64,000 bases of DNA from Streptomyces sp. A 4/2 (GTDB lineage: Bacteria > Actinomycetota > Actinomycetes > Streptomycetales > Streptomycetaceae). A model generated the notes under the pieces. It made no database searches, had not been told where the DNA came from, and saw only the letters and a list, made by a program, of their open reading frames with translations. Shown one piece after another: positions 1 to 7,702 of the stretch; the stretch's first letter is position 1; each line of letters begins with the position of its first letter. The stretch covers positions 124,001 through 188,000 of the forward strand of contig NZ_CALNVW010000019.1 of assembly GCF_940670765.1 (NCBI RefSeq), in the 5' to 3' direction. The translations under genes and the position numbers were made by a program.

Positions 1-1122
1 CGAGGTCTCAGTGACCCCGGGCAGTTCCGTCATGTCCTGCCAGCCCGTCAACTCCCGGTAGGACGTACGCCCTTCGGCGGAGAAGAAGCGAATGCCGGCG
101 CTCTTCGCCGACGGAGCGGAGAAGACTCCGGCCTCTTCGGGGGCGAGTCCGAGGGACGCGGCGATCGCCATCCTGGGAAGGCTGACTCCGGTGACGAGCC
201 GCAGCAGTTCCACGATCCGGTCCCCGGGCAGCCGTGCGCCGATCTCGATGAGGACCGGCCCGTCGGCGGTCAGCCGCAGCTCGCAGTGGAACGTGCCCCC
301 TGTCAGGCGCACCGCGCGGACGACGGCGCGGACGTACGCCGTAACGGCTTCCAGCGTGTTGTCGTCGACCTCGGCCGGGGTGAGGTGGCCCATCTCCACG
401 AAGTCCGGCTCGGGACCGAGCAGCGTGCGGGTGAGGGCGATGACCGTGGCTTCCTCGCCGGGCAGGACGTATCCGTCGGCGCTGAACTCGGGGCCGTCGA
501 CGTACTCCTCGACGAGCACACGGTGCTCGTGCGGCTGCCCCATGTCCGGGACGGGGTCGGTGACCAGGCGGTGGAACGCGGCGGAGAGCCGGTCCATGTC
601 GTCCGCCCGGCTGACATGGATGCTGCCGGAGCAGGCCACCGGCTTCATCACGCAGGGGAACCCGACATGCGCCGCTGCCGCGCGCAGTTCCTCGTCGGTG
701 GTGGCTTGAGCGAAGCGCGGAGTACGCAGCCCCGCCCCGGCGACGGCGGCCCGCATGACGCTCTTGTCCCTGACGCGGTCGACGGTGTCCACTTCCAGCC
801 CCGGCAGGCCCAGCGCGTCGGCGACGCGGGCGGCCGCGGGCACGTAGATGTCCGATCCGGCCAGGACCGCTTCGAAGGGCTCGCGCCGGTGCAGGTCCCG
901 TACGGCCGCTTCGAGCGCGGCCTGGTCATTGGTCTCCACGGTGAGGACCGTCTCGGCCGCGGCCCGTACGGCGTCGGGGAGCCGGCGGTCGCCGGTGTCC
1001 GCCGAGGCCACGACCACCCTCAGTCCCATGCCGGCTGCGACACCGATCAGGGTGGTTCCTCCGGAAGAGGCGGGTTCGACCACGAGGACGTGTGCCGGGT
1101 GACGGGAACGCAGGGGTGACAA
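1..1122 (-). CDS. ATP-grasp carboxylate-amine ligase (C-terminus beyond window)
   Basis: Read by hand on the minus strand from a TTG (1122-1120) preceded by GAGAGG; the frame stays open for 374 codons to the window edge. An N-terminal Rossmann-like part (LVVEPASSGGTTLI) is followed by an ATP-grasp core: a DKSVMR helix, FPCVMKPV (ATP-binding Lys), VLVEEYVDGPEFS, and FHCELRL...VLIEIGARLPGD (metal-binding Glu residues). This is the layout of amino-acid/dipeptide ligases such as BacD or carnosine synthase, which activate a carboxylate as acyl-phosphate for attack by an amine. It is the last visible gene of the minus-strand set with a 2OG oxygenase and an N-monooxygenase, so I infer it joins a modified amino acid to a partner. 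Substrates are not predictable. Confidence 0.85.
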   Translation of the reverse strand, partial: MSPLRSRHPAHVLVVEPASSGGTTLIGVAAGMGLRVVVASADTGDRRLPDAVRAAAETVLTVETNDQAALEAAVRDLHRREPFEAVLAGSDIYVPAAARVADALGLPGLEVDTVDRVRDKSVMRAAVAGAGLRTPRFAQATTDEELRAAAAHVGFPCVMKPVACSGSIHVSRADDMDRLSAAFHRLVTDPVPDMGQPHEHRVLVEEYVDGPEFSADGYVLPGEEATVIALTRTLLGPEPDFVEMGHLTPAEVDDNTLEAVTAYVRAVVRAVRLTGGTFHCELRLTADGPVLIEIGARLPGDRIVELLRLVTGVSLPRMAIAASLGLAPEEAGVFSAPSAKSAGIRFFSAEGRTSYRELTGWQDMTELPGVTETS

Positions 1123-1221
1123 GGCAGACCTCTCGGGTCAGGGGCGGGTCGGGCAGGGTGCGCGGACGGCCGGGGCACGGGCGGTCCGCGACGCGGCACC
1201 GCGAGGAGCGCGGGGAGGCGT

Positions 1222-1253
1222 CGCCGTGGCGGACCGCGCGGCCCGCCACGGCG
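1222..1253 (-). terminator. Hairpin after the AlaX gene
   Basis: Perfect 11-bp inverted repeat (CGCCGTGGCGG / CCGCCACGGCG, 10-base loop) starting 10 bases beyond the AlaX stop codon and before the ATP-grasp start. It could terminate or attenuate transcription between the two genes. No U-tract, as is usual in Streptomyces. Confidence 0.5.
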
Positions 1254-1263
1254 TATCACCGGT

Positions 1264-1923
1264 TCAGCCACCGCTCGGACTCACGGTGAGTCGGGCGGTG
1301 CCCCGGCCCTTGCCCTTGACGGAGACGTCAAGGCGGCCCACCTCGCCGGTACGGCGGACATGGGTGCCCCCGCAGGCGATGGCCGCGTGCCCCTCCACCC
1401 GCCACTCCCACCGGCCGGCGGCCAGGTCGACGACGTACCGCTCGATGGGCAGGTCGGCCTCGGTGAGGGCGGCCAGCCGGGCGGTGAGAGCGTCGGCGGC
1501 GGGCCGCTGTGCGGCATCCCAGACGACATCGAGCCGTGCTTTGTCCGGCCGGATCTCGCCACCGCTGTCCTTCTGCCCCTCGCCGTACTCCCCGACGAGG
1601 GCCAGCCACAGCAGATGCTGCGCGCTGTGCATCCGCATCGTGGCGTATCTGCGGTCCCAGTCGATGCGCCCTGTCACCTGCCGGCCCACGCGCAGGGGTT
1701 CTCCCGACCACTCCACCCGGTGCAGGACACTGTCCCGGCCGGGCGACACCACCGTATCGACGACCCGGTGACCGCCGAGGTCTCCCTGATCTCCCACCTG
1801 GCCACCGCCCCGGGCGTAGAAGGCCGTGGAGTCGAGTTCGACCACGTCGTCCTCGACCCCGGTCACGTTCGCCGTGAACTCGCTGAGGTAGGGGTCCTCA
1901 CGGTGAAGTTCATGTGTGCGCAT
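1264..1923 (-). CDS. AlaX-type alanyl-tRNA editing protein
   Basis: 219 aa from the ATG at 1923, behind the ribosome site AGGAGAGG; an upstream in-frame start at 1977 lacks one. It carries the two zinc-binding motifs of the AlaRS/ThrRS second-additional-domain family, HSAQH near residue 101 and CGGTH near residue 183, plus the GGGQVGDQG glycine motif of AlaX proteins. Family members hydrolyse mischarged aminoacyl-tRNA in trans, typically Ser- or Gly-tRNA(Ala). Inside an amino-acid-modifying gene set its likely job is to clear tRNA charged with the pathway product, that is, self-protection. Direct use in biosynthesis is a weaker alternative. Family call firm, role inferred. Confidence 0.87.
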   Translation of the reverse strand: MRTHELHREDPYLSEFTANVTGVEDDVVELDSTAFYARGGGQVGDQGDLGGHRVVDTVVSPGRDSVLHRVEWSGEPLRVGRQVTGRIDWDRRYATMRMHSAQHLLWLALVGEYGEGQKDSGGEIRPDKARLDVVWDAAQRPAADALTARLAALTEADLPIERYVVDLAAGRWEWRVEGHAAIACGGTHVRRTGEVGRLDVSVKGKGRGTARLTVSPSGG

Positions 1924-2013
1924 ATGTCCTCTCCTTTCCTTTCCCGGTTCGTGTCCCACGATCCGTACGACGGGCATCGGGGGAACGGGTCCGGGCAGCT
2001 CCCGGAAGCTCTG

Positions 2014-2853
2014 CTACGACCAGAGCACGATCTTGTTCTCGGTGGTGACACCGCAGAAGAAGGACAGCGATAGCCGGCGCCCTTCCGAATTGGGCTTGAT
2101 GGCATGGAAGTTGCGTGAGTCGAACCAGATGGAGTCGCCGAGACCCGGCTTGATCTCGACCCGGGGCTCGTCCGCGGCGACGGATTCCGACCAGCCGTAG
2201 CCGACCCGGTGCGCTTCGTCGCTCGGCTTCCAGCGGCGCCTGTAGACCACCAGCTCACCGCCGTCGTCCGGGACGGCGATGTAGCAGTTGAAGCCGAACT
2301 GGGCGACGAGCTGCTGGTCCAGGACGCCGGGGAACTCCCGCATCAGCTCGTCGAAGTGCATACGCGCACCACCCGTCAGCTCCCTGACCATGCCCACGAA
2401 GAGTTCCCGGCCGTCCACGGTGGCCGGCTCCACCGAGCCGCCCCAGATCCGCCGTAGTTCACCGACCAGAAGGTCCAGCGGATCGTGATCTCCGACCAAC
2501 TGCTTCCAGGTGCGGCGGGATTCAGCGGCGTGTTCCCAGTACTCGTCCCGGATGCCGTCATCCAGGTAGTAGTCGAAGACGGCAGGGCCGAGCTTCATCA
2601 CCGGGGGATAGATCCTGCGCTCGTCGTAGGTGTCGAACTCATGGCTGTCCAGCGCCTGTACCAGGGCTTTGCAGTCGACGTCCCGCAGATGGGCGGGGAT
2701 GCGTACGGCCGCCAGCGTGCCTGCCGCGAGGCGCAGCAGGTCGGAGCGGGTCGGGTTCTCCAGCGACAGCGCGTCGAACATCGGGTCGATCCGCTGGACG
2801 ACCTCCGTGTTCTCGGCTATTCGAGTCCTGTCGTCCTGCAAATTGCTGAACAT
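2014..2853 (-). CDS. 2-oxoglutarate/Fe(II)-dependent oxygenase
   Basis: 279 aa, starting at the ATG at 2853 behind GGGAGAG; in-frame codons further upstream have no ribosome site. The C-terminal half shows the double-stranded beta-helix iron site: HFD (H-x-D) near residue 176, a distal His in RNFHAIKP near residue 254, and GRRLSLS with the Arg that binds the 2-oxoglutarate carboxylate. An HxD rather than HxG argues for a hydroxylase/desaturase, not a halogenase. The N-terminal half is helical and unrecognised. It lies between the AlaX and N-monooxygenase genes on one strand and probably oxidises a free or carrier-bound amino acid. Confidence 0.8.
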   Translation of the reverse strand: MFSNLQDDRTRIAENTEVVQRIDPMFDALSLENPTRSDLLRLAAGTLAAVRIPAHLRDVDCKALVQALDSHEFDTYDERRIYPPVMKLGPAVFDYYLDDGIRDEYWEHAAESRRTWKQLVGDHDPLDLLVGELRRIWGGSVEPATVDGRELFVGMVRELTGGARMHFDELMREFPGVLDQQLVAQFGFNCYIAVPDDGGELVVYRRRWKPSDEAHRVGYGWSESVAADEPRVEIKPGLGDSIWFDSRNFHAIKPNSEGRRLSLSFFCGVTTENKIVLWS

Positions 2854-2993
2854 CGGTTCTCTCCCTGTGAGTAGACAGTGAGGTGCAGAGTTCTCGGTCG
2901 GCAGGTGGACAGCGCCTGCTCGCGCGGGTGCCCACCGGAGGAGCGATCCGTCGGCCGTCTCCGTGACGGCCTCCGGAGACCTGCGGTCAGCGC

Positions 2994-4289
2994 TCACCCG
3001 CTCCCTTCGGGTACGAGCCCCTCCGCACCTGGGCCGAGCGCCAGGGCCGACGCGTATCCGTCCGTCTTGAAGACGGGCTCACCCACGAGCGCATTGAGGA
3101 TGGTGGCGCTGCGCCAGGCCGACAGGCTCAGGTTCGGGTCGGCGACGCCGTGACTGTGACGCGCCGCGTTCTGGACGTAGATCTGTCCGCCGTCGCTGCC
3201 TGCCCGGTCCAGGCTGTAGTCCAGGCGGGTGCGGAAGGTTCCGTCGTCGTTCAGCGGCAGGTCCGCCAGCAGGGGCGCCAGGAAGGAAGGGACATACGGC
3301 TCGAACCCGGTGGCCAGGACGACCGTGTCCACGTCCAGGGTCGCTTCGTTCCCCGGGGCCGTCCCGGCGACGAGTGCCTGGTAGCCGGACGTTCCCCGCG
3401 TGAGACCGACCAGGCGGTGGCCGGGCAGGATCGCGTGGTCGAACTCGCCCGGCTCCAGGTAGTCGAGCTCGTAGAGACGCCGGTAGATGTCGTCGAGCAG
3501 GCCGGCGCTCACCCCGTCACTGGCGTATCTCTGTGAATCCAGCAACTGTGCTCGTTCCTTGTCGTCCAACTCGTGGAAGTAGCGGACTGCCTGGGGGGTG
3601 AACCAGTCGTTGCTGAACGGCGAGTCGTCCAGCGGTGGCAGGCCGAGCCGGCCCGGCGCCCACACGAGACAGCCGGGGAGGGCGCTGCGGTCGCCTCCCA
3701 GCAGGTGCCGCACCACTTCGGCGGCGCTCTGTCCGCCACCCACCACCAGCACGCGGCGGCCGGCCGTACGGCGGGGGGCCCTGAGGTAGTCGACGGCGTG
3801 GAAGACATCGGCACCGAGGTGGTTCCGCGCGAAGGACGGGACACGGGGACGCTGCCCGACACCGAGCACGAGGCTGCGGGCCAGGTGGGTCTCGTCGCCG
3901 GCGTGGACGCGAAAGCCGCGTGGTGCCCGTTCGACGGACCAGGTCTGCTGACCGAACCGGATCGAGTCCAGTCTTTCCGCGGCCCACGCGTAGTACTGCT
4001 CGAACTCCCGGCGGCTCACCGTCGTGCGCGAGGCGATGAGGGACCGGTAGATCCTGCCGCTGGAGACCAGGTAGTTGAGAAACGAGTAGGGGTTGGTGGG
4101 GGACACCAGGCTCACCAGGTCCTTCACCGGCGAGACCTGGAGCGCCGCGTCCGGGACCATGAGCCCCGGATGCCAGCTCATGGAGTCGTTCCGTTCCAGC
4201 ACCAGGAGATCGAATCCGCTGATCTCGGTGGCCAGGGCGGCAAGGCTGAGGTTGGAGGGGCCGCAGCCCACCGCTATCGCGTCATGCAT
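2994..4289 (-). CDS. SidA/IucD-family lysine/ornithine N-monooxygenase
   Basis: 431 aa flavoprotein that hydroxylates a side-chain amine using FAD, NADPH and O2. Start ATG at 4289 directly begins the FAD Rossmann motif (VGCGPSNLSLA). Other family signatures are the SWHPGL/LQVSPVKDLVSL substrate region, the NADPH motif VVGGGQSAAE, VLATGFEP, and the C-terminal NLSLSAWRSATILN. In siderophore pathways such enzymes make N-hydroxy-ornithine or -lysine. Here no NRPS or IucA-like synthetase is nearby, so the N-hydroxylated amine may instead feed N-N, N-O or nitro chemistry. It sits 75 bases after the LysE gene and 140 before the 2OG oxygenase gene, probably one transcript. Confidence 0.9.
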   Translation of the reverse strand: MHDAIAVGCGPSNLSLAALATEISGFDLLVLERNDSMSWHPGLMVPDAALQVSPVKDLVSLVSPTNPYSFLNYLVSSGRIYRSLIASRTTVSRREFEQYYAWAAERLDSIRFGQQTWSVERAPRGFRVHAGDETHLARSLVLGVGQRPRVPSFARNHLGADVFHAVDYLRAPRRTAGRRVLVVGGGQSAAEVVRHLLGGDRSALPGCLVWAPGRLGLPPLDDSPFSNDWFTPQAVRYFHELDDKERAQLLDSQRYASDGVSAGLLDDIYRRLYELDYLEPGEFDHAILPGHRLVGLTRGTSGYQALVAGTAPGNEATLDVDTVVLATGFEPYVPSFLAPLLADLPLNDDGTFRTRLDYSLDRAGSDGGQIYVQNAARHSHGVADPNLSLSAWRSATILNALVGEPVFKTDGYASALALGPGAEGLVPEGSG

Positions 4290-4363
4290 ACGTTCACTGG
4301 ACAACCGTGAGCTCCCCGTTCCACCGATTGCTGGTCCGTATCGCGCCCGCACCTCGTCCGAGG

Positions 4364-4999
4364 TCATTCCACGAGGAAGAGGATCACTCCCAGCGAGATC
4401 AGCACCAGGCCCGTGGCGATGTTCAGGACCCGGCGGGCGGCGGGCTTGCGGAAGACCGCCTGGAGGGCCCCGACGGCCAGGGCCACGACGCTGAACCACA
4501 GGAGGACGGCCAGGACCGTGATGACACCCAGGACGGTCTTGTCCAGCCAGGTCGACCGGTCCGTCAGGAACTGCGGCAGCAGCGCGACCAGGAAGACGAC
4601 GGATTTCGGGTTGAGGACATTGGTGATCAGCCCCTGGCGGAACGCCATGGCGGAGGATTCCGTCGCGGAGACCGCAGGCTCCGCCGCGGTCGGGGAACCG
4701 ACGCCGCTCTCCCGCGCGGCCAGCAGGGAGCGGACACCCAGGTAGAACAGGTAGACCGCCCCCACGATGGCCACGGCCTTGAAGAGAGTGGGGGACGCGG
4801 CCACGACCGCGCCGACCCCGAACACCGCTGCCAGTGTGTTGACGGCCATGCCCGCGGCGACACCCGCGGATGCCCCGAGCCCCACACGGCGCCCTCGCAG
4901 TGCTGCGAAGCGGCTCACCAGAGCGAAGTCCGGTCCTGGCGACATCGCGCCCAGCAGGGCGACCACCGCGTAGGACCCCACTGCCCCCGCGCCGGTCAT
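4364..4999 (-). CDS. LysE-family amino acid exporter
   Basis: 211 aa with six predicted membrane helices, the usual length for LysE/RhtB exporters. The family motif GAMSPGPDF sits at residues 17-25 and LNPKSVVFL near residue 128. The start at 4999 overlaps the stop of the preceding 47-codon gene as ATGA, so translation is probably coupled; no independent ribosome site is visible. Its place in the minus-strand set suggests it removes an amino-acid-like product or intermediate from the cell. Confidence 0.88.
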   Translation of the reverse strand: MTGAGAVGSYAVVALLGAMSPGPDFALVSRFAALRGRRVGLGASAGVAAGMAVNTLAAVFGVGAVVAASPTLFKAVAIVGAVYLFYLGVRSLLAARESGVGSPTAAEPAVSATESSAMAFRQGLITNVLNPKSVVFLVALLPQFLTDRSTWLDKTVLGVITVLAVLLWFSVVALAVGALQAVFRKPAARRVLNIATGLVLISLGVILFLVE

Positions 5000-5139
5000 C
5001 GCGCCGGCTGATCTGCGGACGCCGGCTCCGCCGTCAGGTGCGTGATCTCGCTGTCGACGATGGCGGTGATGTCCGCGAGGTCGGTCCGGGACGGCAGGGC
5101 GGCGATGCCGACCGTCCTCCCGGTGAGGGGCTGGCGCAT
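4996..5139 (-). CDS. Small coupled protein of unknown function (47 aa)
   Basis: A 47-codon reading frame with a good ribosome site (GGAGAG, 5 bases before the ATG at 5139) whose stop overlaps the LysE start as ATGA. It begins MRQPLTGRTV and ends SADQPAR, is soluble and acidic in the middle, and has no Cys, no signal peptide and no membrane helix. I do not recognise it. It could be a regulatory lead-in that sets LysE translation, or a small partner or substrate of the neighbouring enzymes. It lacks the EDWGE end of LysW-type amino-group carrier proteins. Confidence 0.5.
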   Translation of the reverse strand: MRQPLTGRTVGIAALPSRTDLADITAIVDSEITHLTAEPASADQPAR

Positions 5140-5201
5140 GTCTCTCCACTGTGATTGAGGTGAGTGGGTGGGTGTTCCCGGGGCGCTGGGCGATACGCGC
5201 A

Positions 5202-6548
5202 TCAGCGGGCACCGAGGCTCTTGGAGGCGGCGGCGCCGGTTGGCTGCCCGGCAGTCGGAGCCTCCTCGGCGGCGCTGTTGCCGGATCGGCCGATTCTCAG
5301 CAGTACGACAACGAAGGTCAGCACGCAGAGGGCAGACACATAGACGGCAAAGGTGTTGCTGGAACCGGAATCGGCCAGCCACACGCTGACGAAGGGAGCC
5401 GTCCCGCCGAAGACGGCAACGGTCGCCGCGTAGGGGAGGCCGATCCCGGTGCCTCGCGCCCTGGTGGGAAACAGGCTGGACATCACGGCTGCGGCAGTCG
5501 CTCCGTAGCCGCTGAACAGCAGCAGCCCCACCAGTTCGCTGACGAACAGCCATCCGGCGGAGGCACGGGCCAGTGAGTACAACGGCACGCACAGCACCGC
5601 GAAGCTGCCGGAGAAGCCGAGGAGCAGCCGGCGCACGCCGACCCGGTCGGCCAGACCGCCGACGAAGGGCAGGGCGGCCAGCAGCGCGACCTGAGCAAGG
5701 GTGGAGGCCAGCAGGGCGTCGCCCTTGTCGAGGTGTCCGCCGTCCGCGGCGGTGGCCGGCAGAGCGACGATCCAGGTGTAGTACACGACCGTGGCGCTGG
5801 CGGTGATTCCGCAGACCGTGAACACCGCGGCCCTGTTCCGGCGGAACTGGACCAGGGCGGTGCGCAGCGAGGACCGGGGGGCCGCGGCATCGGCCGGGGG
5901 CAGCGTCTCGTCCATCTGTCTCCGCAGGAAGGCGATGACCAGTGCTGCCACCCCGCCGATGAGGAAGGGAACGCGCCAGCCCCAGGCGGACAGGGAGGAC
6001 GTACTCAGGGTGTTGGACAGCAGAGCGCCGAGTCCCGCCGCGAGCAGCGTCCCGGTGACATTCCCGATGTACAGGAAGCTGGAGTACAGGCCCTTGCGGT
6101 GGGGCGGCGCCGCCTCGACCAGATAGGCCGCCGACGCCCCGAACTCGCCTCCTGCGGACAGCCCTTGGGCCAGCCGGGAGAGGACGAGCACCAGCGGGGC
6201 GAAGATCCCGATCGTCCCGTGCGCGGGGGTCAGTCCGATCAGGAGACTGCCGGCCGCCATCAGCCCGATCGACCACAGCATCGCGGTTCTCCGCCCGAGC
6301 CGGTCGCTGATCACACCGAAGACCAAGCCGCCGACCGGCCTGGCCACGAATCCGACGGCGAAGACCGCCAGCGAGGACAGCAGGGCCGAGGTCTGACTCC
6401 CGGCGACGAAGAACCGGGCCGCGAAGAACGGCGCCATCAAGGCGTAGACGTTCCAGTCGTACCACTCCAGGGCGTTTCCCACGGTGGCGGCAGCAAGATT
6501 ACGTCGGCCTGCCGCAGCTGTCGCCCGGTGTTCGGTACCTGTCGGCAC
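5202..6548 (-). CDS. MFS transporter, metabolite:proton symporter (MHS) type
   Basis: 448 aa with twelve membrane helices; GTG start at 6548 behind GAGGGGGAG. NALEWYDW in helix 1, GVISDRLGRRTAM in the loop between helices 2 and 3, and RLAQGLSAGGEFG are hallmarks of the ProP/ShiA/citrate MHS subfamily. Such carriers usually import organic acids, betaines or amino-acid-like compounds with protons, but substrate polarity cannot be read from sequence. First gene of the minus-strand set, divergent from the Lrp regulator, so a natural regulatory target. Confidence 0.88.
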   Translation of the reverse strand: MPTGTEHRATAAAGRRNLAAATVGNALEWYDWNVYALMAPFFAARFFVAGSQTSALLSSLAVFAVGFVARPVGGLVFGVISDRLGRRTAMLWSIGLMAAGSLLIGLTPAHGTIGIFAPLVLVLSRLAQGLSAGGEFGASAAYLVEAAPPHRKGLYSSFLYIGNVTGTLLAAGLGALLSNTLSTSSLSAWGWRVPFLIGGVAALVIAFLRRQMDETLPPADAAAPRSSLRTALVQFRRNRAAVFTVCGITASATVVYYTWIVALPATAADGGHLDKGDALLASTLAQVALLAALPFVGGLADRVGVRRLLLGFSGSFAVLCVPLYSLARASAGWLFVSELVGLLLFSGYGATAAAVMSSLFPTRARGTGIGLPYAATVAVFGGTAPFVSVWLADSGSSNTFAVYVSALCVLTFVVVLLRIGRSGNSAAEEAPTAGQPTGAAASKSLGAR

Positions 6549-6654
6549 GGCTCCCCCTCGCTCTGTGCGAACGAGCAGTCACCCTGACACCGGGAGAATC
6601 AATCCGTCAAGGGGATAGTGTCCTCTGCATGATTGCGCCACACTGGGTTCATCC
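6549..6654. promoter_or_regulatory. Divergent promoter region between MFS and Lrp genes
   Basis: A 106-base intergenic stretch that must hold both outward promoters of the amino-acid locus and the likely Lrp operators. A short palindrome TTCAT-CC-ATGAA spans the Lrp start codon (6650-6661). No convincing -35/-10 pair was picked out. Confidence 0.4.
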
Positions 6655-7650
6655 ATGAATAAATCTGATGACTTGAGTCTGACTGACAGACGGATCGCGT
6701 CCGCTCTCCAGACGCACGGAAGAGCATCCTGGGACCAGATCAGCCAGGTGCTGGGCCTCTCCGACCGCACGGTCGCGCGGCGGGGGCAGCGGCTCCTGGA
6801 ACGCGGGACGATCCGGGTCGTCGGCGTCCTGGACACCCAGCTGATCGGGCGCCCGGCACCTGTACTCCTGCGGCTCCGCGGTGAGACGGGTGCCGCCCTG
6901 GAGAGCATCCGTGCCCTGTCGGCGATCGATGAGACCAGGACCGTGATAGCCCTGCTGGGCTCGTCGGACTACTTCATCGAAGTCATCCCGATCAGTCAGG
7001 AGTCGCTGCGGGAGCTGCTGTACAAGGGGATGCCGCCTCAAGTGCGCAGCTCCTCCTCGTACCCCGTGCTGAGGTACTACACGGTGGCGCACGCGTGGAA
7101 CGGTGGCGCCCTGACGGCCGGGGAGGCGGCGGCGCTCCGATGCCCCGCGCTCCCGCCCTTCGGCAGCCGCCGGATCGACACACCGCTCCAGAACGACGAA
7201 CTGGAGATCACCACCCTGCTCGCGCAGGACGGCAGGATCTCGACGACCAGGCTCGCCGCCGAACTCGGGGTCAGCCAGGCCACCGCCTCACGCAAGCTCT
7301 CCGCGCTGCTGGAATCCGGCGTTTCGCGGATACGGGCGGATGTCGACCCCTCCCTGTTCGGTCTCGGTACGGAAGCCCTGCTCTGGCTCCAGGTCTCCTT
7401 CCGTCAGCTGGACAAGGTCGGTATCGCCCTGTCGCGACGGCCCGAAGTCATGACGCTGGCCACGGTCAGCGGGGACTACCAGATCTGCGCTCATGTGGCA
7501 GTGGAGGACCACCACGCCCTGCAGACGTTCCTCACCGAGGTCGTCGGCGCCCTGGAAGAGGTGACGGAGACCGACGTGACGATCGTGCTGGAGACCTTCA
7601 AACGGGGTGGATTCACCGTGCGCCGGCCTGTACCCGCAGGCAGGCCCTAG
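6655..7650 (+). CDS. Double-domain Lrp/AsnC-family regulator
   Basis: 331 aa, about twice the usual Lrp length: an N-terminal winged HTH (residues 8-55, LTDRRIASALQTHGRASWDQISQVLGLS), a first ligand-binding RAM-like domain, then a second HTH (about residues 181-226, TTRLAAELGVSQATASRKLSALLESG) and a second RAM-like part. Lrp proteins sense amino acids and often regulate the neighbouring divergent operon. It faces the MFS gene and precedes the M20 peptidase, so it probably switches the locus in response to substrate or product. Such tandem Lrp proteins are common in actinomycetes. Confidence 0.9.
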   Translation: MNKSDDLSLTDRRIASALQTHGRASWDQISQVLGLSDRTVARRGQRLLERGTIRVVGVLDTQLIGRPAPVLLRLRGETGAALESIRALSAIDETRTVIALLGSSDYFIEVIPISQESLRELLYKGMPPQVRSSSSYPVLRYYTVAHAWNGGALTAGEAAALRCPALPPFGSRRIDTPLQNDELEITTLLAQDGRISTTRLAAELGVSQATASRKLSALLESGVSRIRADVDPSLFGLGTEALLWLQVSFRQLDKVGIALSRRPEVMTLATVSGDYQICAHVAVEDHHALQTFLTEVVGALEEVTETDVTIVLETFKRGGFTVRRPVPAGRP

Positions 7651-7702
7651 GACCTGCTGTTCGGACTCTTCCGCAATCACCGCACAGAAATGGAGCCGCC
7701 CC

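Noticed and set aside
2994..4289. Hydroxamate siderophore cluster
   Set aside because: No acyltransferase, IucA/C synthetase, NRPS or siderophore uptake gene in the visible part.
4996..5139. LysW-type amino-group carrier protein
   Set aside because: No CxxC zinc site and no C-terminal EDWGE motif; the only similarity is small size beside ATP-grasp and M20 genes.
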